Numbered from the stretch's first letter, positions 27,644 to 37,300 are shown. The stretch is 64,000 nucleotides of DNA from Chitinophagaceae bacterium C216 (GCA_028485475.2 CP144143.1:1922001-1986000), one strand, 5' to 3'. Made by a program: numbers and translations. Notes: generated by a model not told the origin, from the sequence alone.

Positions 27644-29431
27644 ATGAAATTTTGTAAGAGTTTATTATTTATACTACCAATATTATTGGTTTTGCCAATC
27701 AAAATATTAAGCCAGTATACCGTCAATATATCTTATAATATTTCGGCGAATAAAGAAATAATAGAGGTGCCTAAAGAGCAAAAAAAATCTTACTTAAATA
27801 ACATTAATACTGCACCATATATCAAAAAAAATAGCTCTAATGCACTCTCGACTAATAAGCCGAATAATGATGTATTAACAGCACTTATCGGTGAGAATCA
27901 ATTTGTAGAGTTAAGCATCACAAATACATCAAAAACTAATAGGCAATTTCAAATCACAACGAATTTTCCAGATAGTTGGAATTTAGCTATTCGAAAAAGA
28001 GTAATGTTGCCAGATTGGTACTCTTTCGATCAGGGGAATCCTAAAATATATTATTATGGAGACGCATTACCCTTGTTAAATAAAATAAATAGAACTTGGA
28101 CTCTACCAGTTTCATCAGGTGAAGTTGCAAACATAATACTCGACTATGAAGTAAATAGTAAATCCAACGCACCACTTGAAATACGTGTTAAAGACATGGG
28201 GTCTGGCAAAATAACTACCTGTCAATTAAATTTGAAAGTGCTTGAAAAAAGATTCCCCTCAACAGTTCCCTTCAATAGTATTGCTTTTAATAGCAATAAT
28301 GATTATTCATATACAGAGTTTACACAAACTCTAAAAAAATATGAATTTAATATCCTTGTTGTGAATTATGTGCCTCAGATTACTTTTGATCGGAACGGCA
28401 ATATTGTCGTGCCTATTAAGAAAGAGGCAAGTCAAACACAAGGATTTATTTCTACAGCTATTCCATGGATTAAACAAGGAGGCAAAATAGCGTTATTCTG
28501 GCAACCCAGGTACAATAAATTTGGATTAACAAGAGATGGTAATTCTCTGCCAATATACTCATCTTCTTGGAATAGAGCTTTTGTTAATGAAGTGCTGGCT
28601 AGTGTCCAACTTATAAAATCTCATTACCCTGCTTTAAAAAATGAACAGATTATTTTATATGTTGCTGACGAAATTACATCACGCAAATATGATGGAGATA
28701 TATCTGAAGAGGTAAAGGGTATACAGTCTCTATTGAAATATATTAAGCAACAGATACCACAGTTCAAAACTCTTGTATCGTTTGGGTATATTTCCTATCC
28801 TAAGGATATAAATGCTGTGATGCCATATACAGATATTTTATTACCTCATTTTATTATGCCCGAATCATATACAAAGTATGCTCCTCAAAGCTACAATCCT
28901 GCGTTAGCTTTCAAAGAGCGTTTTTCCCAGTACCGAAATAATCAGCAATGCTGGTTATACATGGTGGAAAAAGGAAAATCTTCACCCCTTCCAAACTTTA
29001 CTGTTTTACCGATGTTGGCAGTTTTAAAAAAGGCGAAAGGCTTAAGCTGGTATGCTTTTTCAGATCGAAGAGGATCATCATGGATAAGCAATGACGGCGG
29101 TAGATTAGATTACGGCCTATTTTACTTAAAAGAACCTAATGTATCGCTCTATACTCAATCTGTAAAGGGATTAAGCAACGCAGAAAGGATTATACCATCT
29201 ATACGTCTGGTTGGCGCCAAAATCGGAATTCAAAATGCTAAGTTGCTTCAATATCTTTTAGACAATAGAGGTAAATTAAATCGATCAGGTCAAGAGCAAC
29301 TTAATAAGATCGTTAGTAGGTTGAAGACACTCTTCGATATTTATGACCAGCCTAAAAAGAATTTTGAATCTGAGAATATTAATATTGTCGAGCTTAGCAA
29401 TGACCTGAGATTATTGTTTAATCAAATATAG
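27644..29431 (+). CDS. secreted glycosidase-like protein (DUF4091-like) in the polysaccharide locus
   Basis: The 595-residue protein has a signal peptide (hydrophobic residues 6-22, ending ILSQ). An N-terminal part of about 190 residues looks like beta-sandwich, and a second part resembles a (beta/alpha)8 barrel. In the second part LYVADE places D342-E343 at a strand end, the position of the acid/base Glu in glycosidase clans with a DE(P) motif, and AKGLSWYAFSD resembles the final barrel strand of DUF4091 proteins. The family call is by motif resemblance only. Its place between the polymerase and a glycosyltransferase suggests it trims, releases or remodels the polysaccharide in the periplasm or outside. 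A structural role without catalysis is possible. Confidence 0.6.
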   Translation: MKFCKSLLFILPILLVLPIKILSQYTVNISYNISANKEIIEVPKEQKKSYLNNINTAPYIKKNSSNALSTNKPNNDVLTALIGENQFVELSITNTSKTNRQFQITTNFPDSWNLAIRKRVMLPDWYSFDQGNPKIYYYGDALPLLNKINRTWTLPVSSGEVANIILDYEVNSKSNAPLEIRVKDMGSGKITTCQLNLKVLEKRFPSTVPFNSIAFNSNNDYSYTEFTQTLKKYEFNILVVNYVPQITFDRNGNIVVPIKKEASQTQGFISTAIPWIKQGGKIALFWQPRYNKFGLTRDGNSLPIYSSSWNRAFVNEVLASVQLIKSHYPALKNEQIILYVADEITSRKYDGDISEEVKGIQSLLKYIKQQIPQFKTLVSFGYISYPKDINAVMPYTDILLPHFIMPESYTKYAPQSYNPALAFKERFSQYRNNQQCWLYMVEKGKSSPLPNFTVLPMLAVLKKAKGLSWYAFSDRRGSSWISNDGGRLDYGLFYLKEPNVSLYTQSVKGLSNAERIIPSIRLVGAKIGIQNAKLLQYLLDNRGKLNRSGQEQLNKIVSRLKTLFDIYDQPKKNFESENINIVELSNDLRLLFNQI

Positions 29432-29504
29432 TATTTGGGCCAACAACTCCTATATTTGAAAGTTTTTGCATATCCTTATAAAGATTGCTTATAAAAACTA
29501 TTGC

Positions 29505-30620
29505 ATGAAAATATTACTATGTACACCTCTGGGTGGTAAAATTGGGGGGATTTCTCGTTGGGCAGAGCATATTTTGGAATACTACACAACCCATGTCAAT
29601 AAGGAAGAAGTCGATATTGATTTTTTTCGAATGAACCATAAAAAAGGTTCATATTCTGGAGATTCATTGTTATATAGAGCTATTGAGGGGGTAAAGGTAT
29701 ATATACCTCTATTAAGAGGAATAAAAAAGAAAATGGCAGGCACCCCATACGACATCGTTCATATTGTTAGTAGTGCATCTATAAGTCTCATAAAAGATTA
29801 TTTCATCATAAGACAAGCTCAGAAGTATAATATAAAAACGGTTGTTCATTTTCGGTTTGGGCGTATTCCGGACTTAATAAAAACGAATAATTGGGAAATG
29901 CGCCTATTACGTAAAGTAATTCGGGCTGCTACAAAAGTAATTGTAATTGACAAAGCATCGTATGATGCTTTAAAATCAAATGGATTTAATAATGTGGTGT
30001 TGCTACCTAACCCTCTTACGCCAGTTGTAAAAAATATTATTGCTGAAAATAATCACATAGCTAGAAATTCTAATAAAATTATATTTGCTGGGCATGTAGT
30101 ACGAACTAAAGGGGTTTTTGAATTGCTAACAGCATGTATGGATCTCGAAAACATTGAGTTAAAGCTTATTGGATTCGTTTACCCAGAAATAAAGGAAGAA
30201 TTGTTACGTTTAGCTGAAACCAATAAGTTTAAAGGCCAATTAACTATTTCCGGAGAGATGGCATACCAGGAAACGATTAAGGAAATGCTCTCTGCCGGTA
30301 TATTTGTTTTGCCCACCTACACCGAGGGGTTCCCTAATGTTATTCTTGAAAGTATGGCGTGCGGGTGCCCTATTATTGCTTCATCGGTTGGGGCAATTCC
30401 TGAGATGTTGGATATGAATGGAGAGAAACCTGCTGGGTTGTGTATCCCGCCTAGGGATGTAGAGCAACTACGCCTGGCAATTTTAAAAATGTTGACAGAT
30501 AGAAATTTTGCCAATGAATGTGGAAAGAACGCCAAAGAGAGGGTGAATAATTTGTATGATATATCTATCGTTTGGCAACATATGCTTGATATCTGGAAGG
30601 ACGTAAGAGCTACATCATAA
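29505..30620 (+). CDS. glycosyltransferase family 4
   Basis: The 371-residue GT-B enzyme starts at the ATG 29505, which gives the standard MKILLCTPLGGKIGGISRW N-terminus; the frame upstream is spurious. The nucleotide-sugar region reads LPTYTEGFPNVILESMACGCPII (EX7E) with a following GAIPEML loop, as in other GT4 proteins. It should add one residue of the repeat unit. The gene is less AT-rich at its 3' end, where composition returns towards that of the flanks. Confidence 0.9.
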   Translation: MKILLCTPLGGKIGGISRWAEHILEYYTTHVNKEEVDIDFFRMNHKKGSYSGDSLLYRAIEGVKVYIPLLRGIKKKMAGTPYDIVHIVSSASISLIKDYFIIRQAQKYNIKTVVHFRFGRIPDLIKTNNWEMRLLRKVIRAATKVIVIDKASYDALKSNGFNNVVLLPNPLTPVVKNIIAENNHIARNSNKIIFAGHVVRTKGVFELLTACMDLENIELKLIGFVYPEIKEELLRLAETNKFKGQLTISGEMAYQETIKEMLSAGIFVLPTYTEGFPNVILESMACGCPIIASSVGAIPEMLDMNGEKPAGLCIPPRDVEQLRLAILKMLTDRNFANECGKNAKERVNNLYDISIVWQHMLDIWKDVRATS

Positions 30621-30727
30621 ATATTAAAATAAAACTAATACCTTTGCATGCCTTTAATACTATAATCTAGTTTACTACGTGTGAGCCTTTAACTTAAATT
30701 AATACAGAATAATCATTTTTGAGGATT

Positions 30728-31771
30728 ATGCAAATAAAAGACAAAATATTACTCATTACAGGCGGTACCGGTTCCTTCGGGAATGCTGTAATGCATCGTT
30801 TTTTGAATACCGATCATTTTAAAGAAATACGCATATTCAGCCGGGATGAGAAAAAGCAGGATGATATGCGTAAGCGCTATAATAATCGAAAGATTAAATT
30901 TTATCTGGGCGATGTAAGGGATCGTACTAGTGTAGAAACGGTAGTGAAGGGGGTGGATTATATATTTCACGCTGCAGCGTTAAAGCAGGTACCTTCCTGC
31001 GAATTTTTTCCATTGGAGGCTGTAAAAACCAATATCTTGGGCACCGACAATGTATTATATGCTGCCGAAAAATACGAAGTGAAGAGGGTAGTGGTGCTCA
31101 GTACCGATAAAGCGGCTTATCCTATCAATGCTATGGGGATGTCCAAGGCACTGATGGAAAAAGTAACCGTTGCGCGTTCCCGTAATCTTGACGATTCTAA
31201 AACCGTTTTCTGCTGTACACGTTACGGCAATGTAATGGCTTCCCGAGGATCTGTAATTCCTTTGTTTATCGATCAAATTAAATCAGGCAAGCCCCTTACC
31301 ATTACCGATCCTGGGATGACGCGCTTTATGATGACACTGGAAGATGCGGTAGATCTCGTGCTATATGCTTTTGAAAATGCGCGTCAAGGCGATCTTTTCG
31401 TACAAAAAGCTCCTGCCGCTACCATCGAAACTTTAGCTAAAGCATTATTGGAACTTTATAATGCCAAAAACGAAATTAAAATCATCGGCACCCGCCATGG
31501 AGAAAAAGTATATGAAACCCTCGTAAATAGGGAAGATATGGTGAAGGCAGAAGATTTGGGAGGCTATTATCGCATTCCTGCCGATACACGCGATTTGAAC
31601 TATGAGCAATATTTCTCCGAAGGAAATCCTGAGGAGTCAAAGGTTGAAGAATATCACTCACATAATACTTATCGTCTCAACGTGGAAGAGATGAAAGAGC
31701 TGCTTAAGAAATTGCCAGTCATCCGTGAAGATATTTTAGGAGAAAAAAATGTAGTTCACTATCCCGTATAA
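30728..31771 (+). CDS. capE: UDP-GlcNAc 4,6-dehydratase (5-inverting), CapE-like
   Basis: The 347-residue SDR enzyme has the NAD(P) motif T11-G-G-T-G-S-F-G18 and the S125-T-D-K catalytic block. The usual SDR YxxxK reads M136-G-M-S-K140, so the tyrosine is replaced by methionine, a feature I associate with the CapE/WbjB type that starts the UDP-L-FucNAc pathway. It removes water from UDP-GlcNAc and inverts C5. I chose the ATG at 30728 over the TTG nine bases upstream. A TACCTTTG box at 30639-30646 may be its promoter. CapF and CapG homologues follow in the same direction. Confidence 0.92.
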   Translation: MQIKDKILLITGGTGSFGNAVMHRFLNTDHFKEIRIFSRDEKKQDDMRKRYNNRKIKFYLGDVRDRTSVETVVKGVDYIFHAAALKQVPSCEFFPLEAVKTNILGTDNVLYAAEKYEVKRVVVLSTDKAAYPINAMGMSKALMEKVTVARSRNLDDSKTVFCCTRYGNVMASRGSVIPLFIDQIKSGKPLTITDPGMTRFMMTLEDAVDLVLYAFENARQGDLFVQKAPAATIETLAKALLELYNAKNEIKIIGTRHGEKVYETLVNREDMVKAEDLGGYYRIPADTRDLNYEQYFSEGNPEESKVEEYHSHNTYRLNVEEMKELLKKLPVIREDILGEKNVVHYPV

Positions 31772-31776
31772 GCCAT

Positions 31777-32199
31777 ATGCAACCTACGATTATTCTGGGA
31801 GGCCGTCATAGTGATGAAAGAGGAACATTGAGGTTCAATAATGATTTTAATGCCATACCGGTAAAGCGGTTATATGTTATCCATAACAGTGAGGTACGAC
31901 CTATTCGTGGCTGGCAGGGACACAAAGTTGAGCAGCGTTGGTTTATGGCAGTGGAAGGTGATTATGAAATCGGCGTAATTAAAGTTGATAATTGGGAACA
32001 GCCATCTCCCCATCTTCCTGCACAAAAGTTTCGGCTTAGTCAAGAAAAGGCGGATGTATTGCACGTTCCTGCAGGATACATTACGGCCATCCACGCACTA
32101 ACTTCCGCAAATGCCTTACTTGTAATGAGCGATTATAGGTTGGGTGAAGTGCAAGATGAGTATCGGTTCCCATTAGATTATTTTAAAGATATATTTTAG
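31777..32199 (+). CDS. WxcM/FdtA-like cupin, one catalytic histidine missing
   Basis: This 140-residue single-domain cupin resembles the sugar 3,4-ketoisomerases FdtA/QdtA and the WxcM C-terminal domain. In those enzymes a RGxHAHK motif supplies two histidines; here it reads R44-G-W-Q-G-H-K50, so the first histidine is Gln47 while His49 remains. It is packed between the CapE- and CapF-like genes (5-base gaps on both sides), so it belongs to the same pathway or repeat-unit synthesis. A true ketoisomerase step is not needed for UDP-L-FucNAc, and the altered motif argues against one. Its real reaction is unknown. Confidence 0.75.
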   Translation: MQPTIILGGRHSDERGTLRFNNDFNAIPVKRLYVIHNSEVRPIRGWQGHKVEQRWFMAVEGDYEIGVIKVDNWEQPSPHLPAQKFRLSQEKADVLHVPAGYITAIHALTSANALLVMSDYRLGEVQDEYRFPLDYFKDIF

Positions 32200-32204
32200 T
32201 CATT

Positions 32205-33323
32205 ATGAGAAAAGTAGGAATCACTGGTCAGGCTGGCTTTGTAGGTAGTCATCTGTACAATACACTGCAGTTATATAAAGATGAGTTTGAGTTAGTCCCT
32301 TTTGAAAGAAATTATTTTGAAAATAAGGAACAGTTGGATGCTTTCGTGAGCCAATGCGACACCATCGTGCATCTTGCAGCAATGAATAGGCATCCTGATG
32401 CAAATGTAATCTATGAAACCAATGTTGGATTGGTACAAACTCTTTTAGACTCGTTGCGTCGAACAGGGGCTAAGCCTCATACTATTTTTTCTTCTTCTAC
32501 GCAGGAAGAACGAGATAATCTATATGGGAAATCGAAGAAAGAGGGTAGAGCGTTTCTTGCTACTTGGTCGCAGGATACTGGGGCACCTGTTACGGGAATG
32601 GTAATCCCTAACGTATTTGGGCCTTTCGGAAAGCCTTTTTATAATTCAGTGGTGGCAACTTTTTGTACACAGGTAGCGAGGGGTGAGGAGCCTGAAATTC
32701 ATGTAGACGGTGACCTGAAGTTGATTTACGTAGGTGAACTGGTTCAGGAAATCATAAATGTAATTCGCAAAAGAACGTCGGAGCCGAATTATATAGTTGC
32801 TCATACTGCCGAAGCGAAAGTATCAGAAATACTGGCTTTGCTAAAGAACTTTAAGACCGTATATCAGGATAAAGGGGAAATACCGGTATTGGCCAATAAT
32901 TTCGAACTGAATTTGTTCAATACCTATCGGTGCTACATGGATATAGCCAACCATTTCCCGGTAAAGTTTACACAACATGTCGATCCACGCGGAGCTTTTG
33001 TCGAAGTCATTCGTTTGGGGATGGGAGGTCAGGTCTCATTTTCTACTACAGTACCAGGAGTAACGCGAGGTAATCATTTTCACACCCGGAAAATAGAGCG
33101 TTTTGCGGTAATAAAGGGTAAGGCCTTGATTCAACTTCGAAGAATAGGCACTCAAGAAGTGCTGAACTTTGAACTGTCCGGTGAGGAACCTGCCTATGTG
33201 GATATGCCAATATGGTATACCCATAATATCAAAAATATAGGGGAGGAAGACCTGTATACAATTTTCTGGATTAACGAAAAATATAATCCCGATGATCCGG
33301 ATACTTATTTTGAGAACGTATAG
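32205..33323 (+). CDS. capF: CapF-like bifunctional epimerase/reductase for UDP-L-FucNAc
   Basis: The 372-residue protein has two domains. The N-terminal SDR domain carries GxxGxxG (GQAGFVG) and YGKSK (Y..K), and the C-terminal cupin (from about residue 245) carries metal ligands H291-x-H293 and E298, with a later H340. In Staphylococcus aureus CapF the cupin epimerises C3 and the SDR domain reduces C4, giving UDP-6-deoxy-L-talose-NAc. The gene starts five bases after the small cupin and 20 bases before the CapG-like frame opens, so these four genes form one operon. Confidence 0.92.
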   Translation: MRKVGITGQAGFVGSHLYNTLQLYKDEFELVPFERNYFENKEQLDAFVSQCDTIVHLAAMNRHPDANVIYETNVGLVQTLLDSLRRTGAKPHTIFSSSTQEERDNLYGKSKKEGRAFLATWSQDTGAPVTGMVIPNVFGPFGKPFYNSVVATFCTQVARGEEPEIHVDGDLKLIYVGELVQEIINVIRKRTSEPNYIVAHTAEAKVSEILALLKNFKTVYQDKGEIPVLANNFELNLFNTYRCYMDIANHFPVKFTQHVDPRGAFVEVIRLGMGGQVSFSTTVPGVTRGNHFHTRKIERFAVIKGKALIQLRRIGTQEVLNFELSGEEPAYVDMPIWYTHNIKNIGEEDLYTIFWINEKYNPDDPDTYFENV

Positions 33324-33373
33324 CAGGCGAACATGGAATTTTATTGTTTAAAAAACATTTATCAACACCATAT

Positions 33374-34513
33374 ATGACACCATTAAAAGTGATGACGGTA
33401 GTGGGTACCCGTCCCGAGATTATCAGATTGTCGAGAGTAATTGCAGCCTTGGATAAATCGGAAGCAATTGAGCATACATTGGTACACACTGGACAGAATT
33501 ACGATTACGAACTGAACGAAATATTTTTTTCAGATCTGGGTATCAGAAAGCCAGATCATTTTCTGAACGCAGCCGGAACCACAGCTACAGAAACCATAGG
33601 TAATATTTTGATTAAAATAGATCCTTTATTGGAGCAAATAAAACCCGATGCTTTTCTGGTACTGGGCGATACCAACAGTTGTTTATGTGCCATTCCTGCC
33701 AAGAAAAGACAAATTCCCATTTTCCATATGGAGGCGGGAAACCGCTGCTTCGATCAGCGTGTACCGGAGGAGACCAATAGACGTATTGTAGATCACATTG
33801 CCGATATCAATCTTACTTATAGTGATATTGCCCGGGAATACCTACTTAAGGAAGGCTTCCCGTCGGATCGCATTATTAAAACCGGCTCGCCGATGTATGA
33901 AGTGCTGATGCACTATTTGCCACAGATTGAAAGTTCGGATGTATTACAGCGCTTGAATTTGGAAAGAGGGAAGTACTTTGTAGTTTCTTCCCATCGCGAG
34001 GAGAACATCAATTCAGAAAAAAACTTCAACGGCCTTATCAATTCTCTCAATGCCATAGCAGAGCATTACGGCTATCCCATTATTGTGTCAACCCATCCGC
34101 GCACTCGAAATATGATAGAGAAAAAGCAAGTGCAGGTAAGACCTGAAGTGCAGTTTCTGAAACCCTTGGGCTTTCACGATTATAATGCACTACAGATGAA
34201 TGCATGTGCAGTATTGTCGGATTCGGGTACTATTTCGGAGGAATCCTCTATTCTTAATTTCCGTGCTTTGAATATTCGTGAGGCACATGAAAGACCCGAG
34301 GCCATGGAGGAAGCCTCTGTGATGATGGTAGGTTTGTCGCCAGAAAGAATTATGCAAGGATTAGTACAACTGCAGTATCAACAAACAGGAAAAGATCGGA
34401 ACTTTCGTTTGGTAGCAGACTATTCCATGCCTAATGTTTCTGAAAAAGTAGTAAGAATTATTATTTCATATACTGATTATATAAAACTGAATGTTTGGAA
34501 AAGTAATAGGTAA
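33374..34513 (+). CDS. capG: UDP-N-acetylhexosamine 2-epimerase, CapG/WecB-like
   Basis: The 379-residue protein has the non-hydrolysing 2-epimerase landmarks VVGTRPEII, HTGQNYD, the acidic-basic MEAGNRCFDQR block and SDSGTISEESS. After CapE and CapF the expected substrate is UDP-L-6-deoxy-TalNAc, epimerised at C2 to UDP-L-FucNAc. A plain UDP-GlcNAc 2-epimerase is possible, but the operon order favours CapG. The ATG at 33374 is chosen; the upstream TTG adds only a non-conserved extension. Confidence 0.9.
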   Translation: MTPLKVMTVVGTRPEIIRLSRVIAALDKSEAIEHTLVHTGQNYDYELNEIFFSDLGIRKPDHFLNAAGTTATETIGNILIKIDPLLEQIKPDAFLVLGDTNSCLCAIPAKKRQIPIFHMEAGNRCFDQRVPEETNRRIVDHIADINLTYSDIAREYLLKEGFPSDRIIKTGSPMYEVLMHYLPQIESSDVLQRLNLERGKYFVVSSHREENINSEKNFNGLINSLNAIAEHYGYPIIVSTHPRTRNMIEKKQVQVRPEVQFLKPLGFHDYNALQMNACAVLSDSGTISEESSILNFRALNIREAHERPEAMEEASVMMVGLSPERIMQGLVQLQYQQTGKDRNFRLVADYSMPNVSEKVVRIIISYTDYIKLNVWKSNR

Positions 34514-35004
34514 ATGAAACAATAATTTTCGTTGATATCCGCGTTTTTATGTGGGTTTTGAAATTGTGATAAGGAATATGTAACCGTAATTGCAGTTAAG
34601 ACTTGTCAGAAGTATGATGTTAACATACTTACGCCCTTACGGAGTATGAAGATATAGTCACGTTTAAATGATAAGGGGGAGAGAGTATTTTATTGAAAAC
34701 AAGCCCACTTTCTGCGGCGATTCGGTATGGTGGAATTTTTTTAGTAGTATAGGCATAAAAACGTTTATCTGATTGCTTTTGAAAAGCAAAGTTGTCTAAA
34801 AATAATCGTTTCAGAGAAGTAGTTATACGAGCTCTTGTCGGTAATAATTGGGAGATTTTAAAATATTTATTAGGCTTGAAAGGTGGAAATATTTTCTACA
34901 TAGTGTAGTAAAAAAGACTTTTTAATTATAAATTCATTAGGCTAGTATAGAAGAGAGATAATCTCAGAGAAGATGAGCTGTTGGATTTATTTTAGATATA
35001 TACT
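34514..35004. other. intergenic stretch between capG and tviB-like genes
   Basis: About 490 bases without a supportable frame. It ends in a good promoter (35005-35036), so the downstream pair is a separate transcription unit. I see no strong terminator after capG. Confidence 0.6.
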
Positions 35005-35036
35005 TTTGTAAAAAGTGGTTCAAACCCCTAACTTTG
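35005..35036 (+). promoter_or_regulatory. promoter of the tviB-tviC-like pair
   Basis: TTTG at 35005-35008 and TAACTTTG at 35029-35036 match the Bacteroidota consensus with a 20-base spacer. This is the best promoter match in the window. The ATG at 35050 lies only 13 bases after the -7 box. Confidence 0.8.
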
Positions 35037-35049
35037 CGTTCAATTTCTT

Positions 35050-36303
35050 ATGAAAAATTCAAAAACTGTAGCGATAATTGGCCTAGGCTATGTGGGACTG
35101 CCTTTGGCTGTCGAGTTCGGTAAGAAGCGACCTACCATTGGTTTCGATATAAACTCAGACCGAATTAATGAGTTAAAAGCTCATAAAGATAGAACGCTAG
35201 AGGTTACCTCTGCCGATTTACAGCAAGCGGTACATTTAACTTATTCCTCGGAAATCGAAGCTTTAAAAGAAGCACAAATTTATATTATCACAGTTCCAAC
35301 ACCTGTAGATAAATACAATAATCCGGATTTAACACCTATCAGAAAAGCCACTGAAACGGTTGCTACTGTATTAAAGAAAGGAGATATTGTTATTTATGAA
35401 TCTACCGTTTATCCAGGCGTTACGGAAGATATCTGTGTTCCAATTTTGGAAGAAAAGTCAGGCTTAAAGTATAATAACGACTTTTTCTGTGGTTATTCGC
35501 CGGAACGTATCAATCCAGGTGACAAAGAACATACTGTAACTAAGATTAGAAAAGTTACGTCGGGTTCTACACCTGAGATCGCTGAGGAGGTAGATCAATT
35601 GTATGCGTCCATAATTACTGCCGGTACATTTAAAGCCTCATCTATAAAAGTGGCAGAAGCGGCTAAGGTTATAGAAAATGCACAACGCGATATTAATATA
35701 GCTTTTGTAAACGAGCTGGCTAAAATTTTCAATCTTCTAAATATTGACACTTTAGAAGTTTTGGAAGCGGCAGGAACTAAATGGAATTTTCTCCCCTTTA
35801 GACCTGGATTGGTAGGAGGCCACTGTATTGGTGTTGATCCATTTTATATTGCACAAAAAGCTAAAGAAGTTGGATATCATCCCGAAATAATATTAGCAGG
35901 TCGCAGGCTTAACGATAGTATGGGTGCTTATGTAGCAAACGAGTTTATTAAGCTACTTATTAGAAACGATGTTAAGATTAAAGGTGCCGAAGTTTTAATT
36001 CTGGGTATAACTTTTAAAGAAAATTGCCCGGATATTCGCAACAGTCGCGTTATTGATATTATCAATGAGCTTAATTCATTTGGTTTAAAAGTAGATGTAT
36101 ACGATCCTTGGGCAAGTGCAGATGAGGTTTGGCATGAATATGGGATAAAAATATTGACTAATATTGAGGGGCTTAATAAATATGAAGGTGTAATAGCCGC
36201 CGTAGGACATAAAGAGTTTTTAGATCTCAAAATTGAAGAGGCTAAAGTTTTTTATGATGTAAAAGGCATTTTCCCAAAAGAAAAAGTGAGTGCAAGGTTA
36301 TAA
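35050..36303 (+). CDS. tviB: UDP-N-acetylhexosamine 6-dehydrogenase (TviB/WbpO-like)
   Basis: The 417-residue NAD-dependent enzyme oxidises C6 of UDP-GlcNAc or a C4 epimer to the uronic acid. Visible are G11-L-G-Y-V-G16 for NAD, the TVPTPVD and [11 protein letters not shown] blocks, and the catalytic C259 in GGHCIGVDP. The last block and overall length match TviB/WbpO/WbpA-type enzymes. It begins a unit with a C4-epimerase homologue 10 bases downstream, the same pairing as tviB-tviC for UDP-GalNAcA in the Vi antigen, which supports that product here. Confidence 0.9.
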   Translation: MKNSKTVAIIGLGYVGLPLAVEFGKKRPTIGFDINSDRINELKAHKDRTLEVTSADLQQAVHLTYSSEIEALKEAQIYIITVPTPVDKYNNPDLTPIRKATETVATVLKKGDIVIYESTVYPGVTEDICVPILEEKSGLKYNNDFFCGYSPERINPGDKEHTVTKIRKVTSGSTPEIAEEVDQLYASIITAGTFKASSIKVAEAAKVIENAQRDINIAFVNELAKIFNLLNIDTLEVLEAAGTKWNFLPFRPGLVGGHCIGVDPFYIAQKAKEVGYHPEIILAGRRLNDSMGAYVANEFIKLLIRNDVKIKGAEVLILGITFKENCPDIRNSRVIDIINELNSFGLKVDVYDPWASADEVWHEYGIKILTNIEGLNKYEGVIAAVGHKEFLDLKIEEAKVFYDVKGIFPKEKVSARL

Positions 36304-36313
36304 TAAATTGTAT

Positions 36314-37300
36314 ATGAATTTTAGTAAGTATCATTCTACGGTTGACATAAATAACAGTACTTTCTTAGTTACAGGCGGTGCCGGATTTATCGGCTCCCAC
36401 TTAGTAGAATATCTGGTGCAATATCAGGCAAAGAGGATAGTTATATTTGATAATTTATCTACCGGTTATAAAGAAAATATATCGGATTTCCTCTCTCTCT
36501 CAAATGTTGTTTTTATCGAAAAGGATATAAGGAATTACGATGCGGTGATGGAGGCTGTTCAAGGAGTAGACTATGTATTACATCAGGCTGCGTTAGGTTC
36601 TGTTCCGCGTTCTATCAAAGATCCTTTAACCTCAAATGAGGTGAATGTTAATGGGTTTCTGAATGTCTTAAACGCAGCAAAGGAGCATCAAGTACAACGT
36701 ATGGTATATGCGGCCTCTTCATCTACATATGGAGATAGCCCTACATTACCTAAAGTAGAGGATAAAATTGGTAAACCCTTATCTCCTTATGCGGTTACTA
36801 AATATGTGAATGAATTATATGCAGAGGTTTTTTCGCGTGTATATAATTTTCATTCTATTGGCCTGCGCTATTTTAACGTGTTCGGTCCGAAGCAAAACAT
36901 TAATGGTCCTTATGCTGCCGTAATCCCATTGTTTATTACCCAAATCCTTAATAATGTCTCGCCAACTATTAATGGCGATGGGGAGACCTCCCGAGATTTT
37001 ACGTTTGTGTCTAATGTTGTACAAGCCAATATTAAAGCACTGGAGGCTTCGATTGAAAAAAGCGAGGTGTTCAATTGCGCTTGTAATGAAAGAATAACAT
37101 TGAACCAATTAGTGCATGAAATAAAGGCTTATTTGAATTCTGATGTAGAAGTCGTGTATGGTAATGAAAGACCTGGAGATGTGCGGCATAGTCAGGCTGA
37201 TATTACAAAAGCGGTTCAGATGCTGGGGTATCAGCCCGAAGTGCGATTTAGAGAAGGGCTATTGCATACAATAGACTATTTTAAAAATCGACTTAAATGA
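36314..37300 (+). CDS. tviC: UDP-sugar C4-epimerase (TviC/WbpP-like)
   Basis: The 328-residue extended SDR has T20-GGAGFIG27 for NAD and the catalytic Y159-A-V-T-K163. The N-terminal extension before the Rossmann motif, the HQAALGSVPRSIKDP block and the LRYFNVFGPKQ region match WbpP/TviC, which interconvert GlcNAc and GalNAc forms including uronic acids. I start it at the ATG 36314, since the frame upstream overlaps the dehydrogenase. With the preceding enzyme it should make UDP-GalNAcA. Confidence 0.9.
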   Translation: MNFSKYHSTVDINNSTFLVTGGAGFIGSHLVEYLVQYQAKRIVIFDNLSTGYKENISDFLSLSNVVFIEKDIRNYDAVMEAVQGVDYVLHQAALGSVPRSIKDPLTSNEVNVNGFLNVLNAAKEHQVQRMVYAASSSTYGDSPTLPKVEDKIGKPLSPYAVTKYVNELYAEVFSRVYNFHSIGLRYFNVFGPKQNINGPYAAVIPLFITQILNNVSPTINGDGETSRDFTFVSNVVQANIKALEASIEKSEVFNCACNERITLNQLVHEIKAYLNSDVEVVYGNERPGDVRHSQADITKAVQMLGYQPEVRFREGLLHTIDYFKNRLK

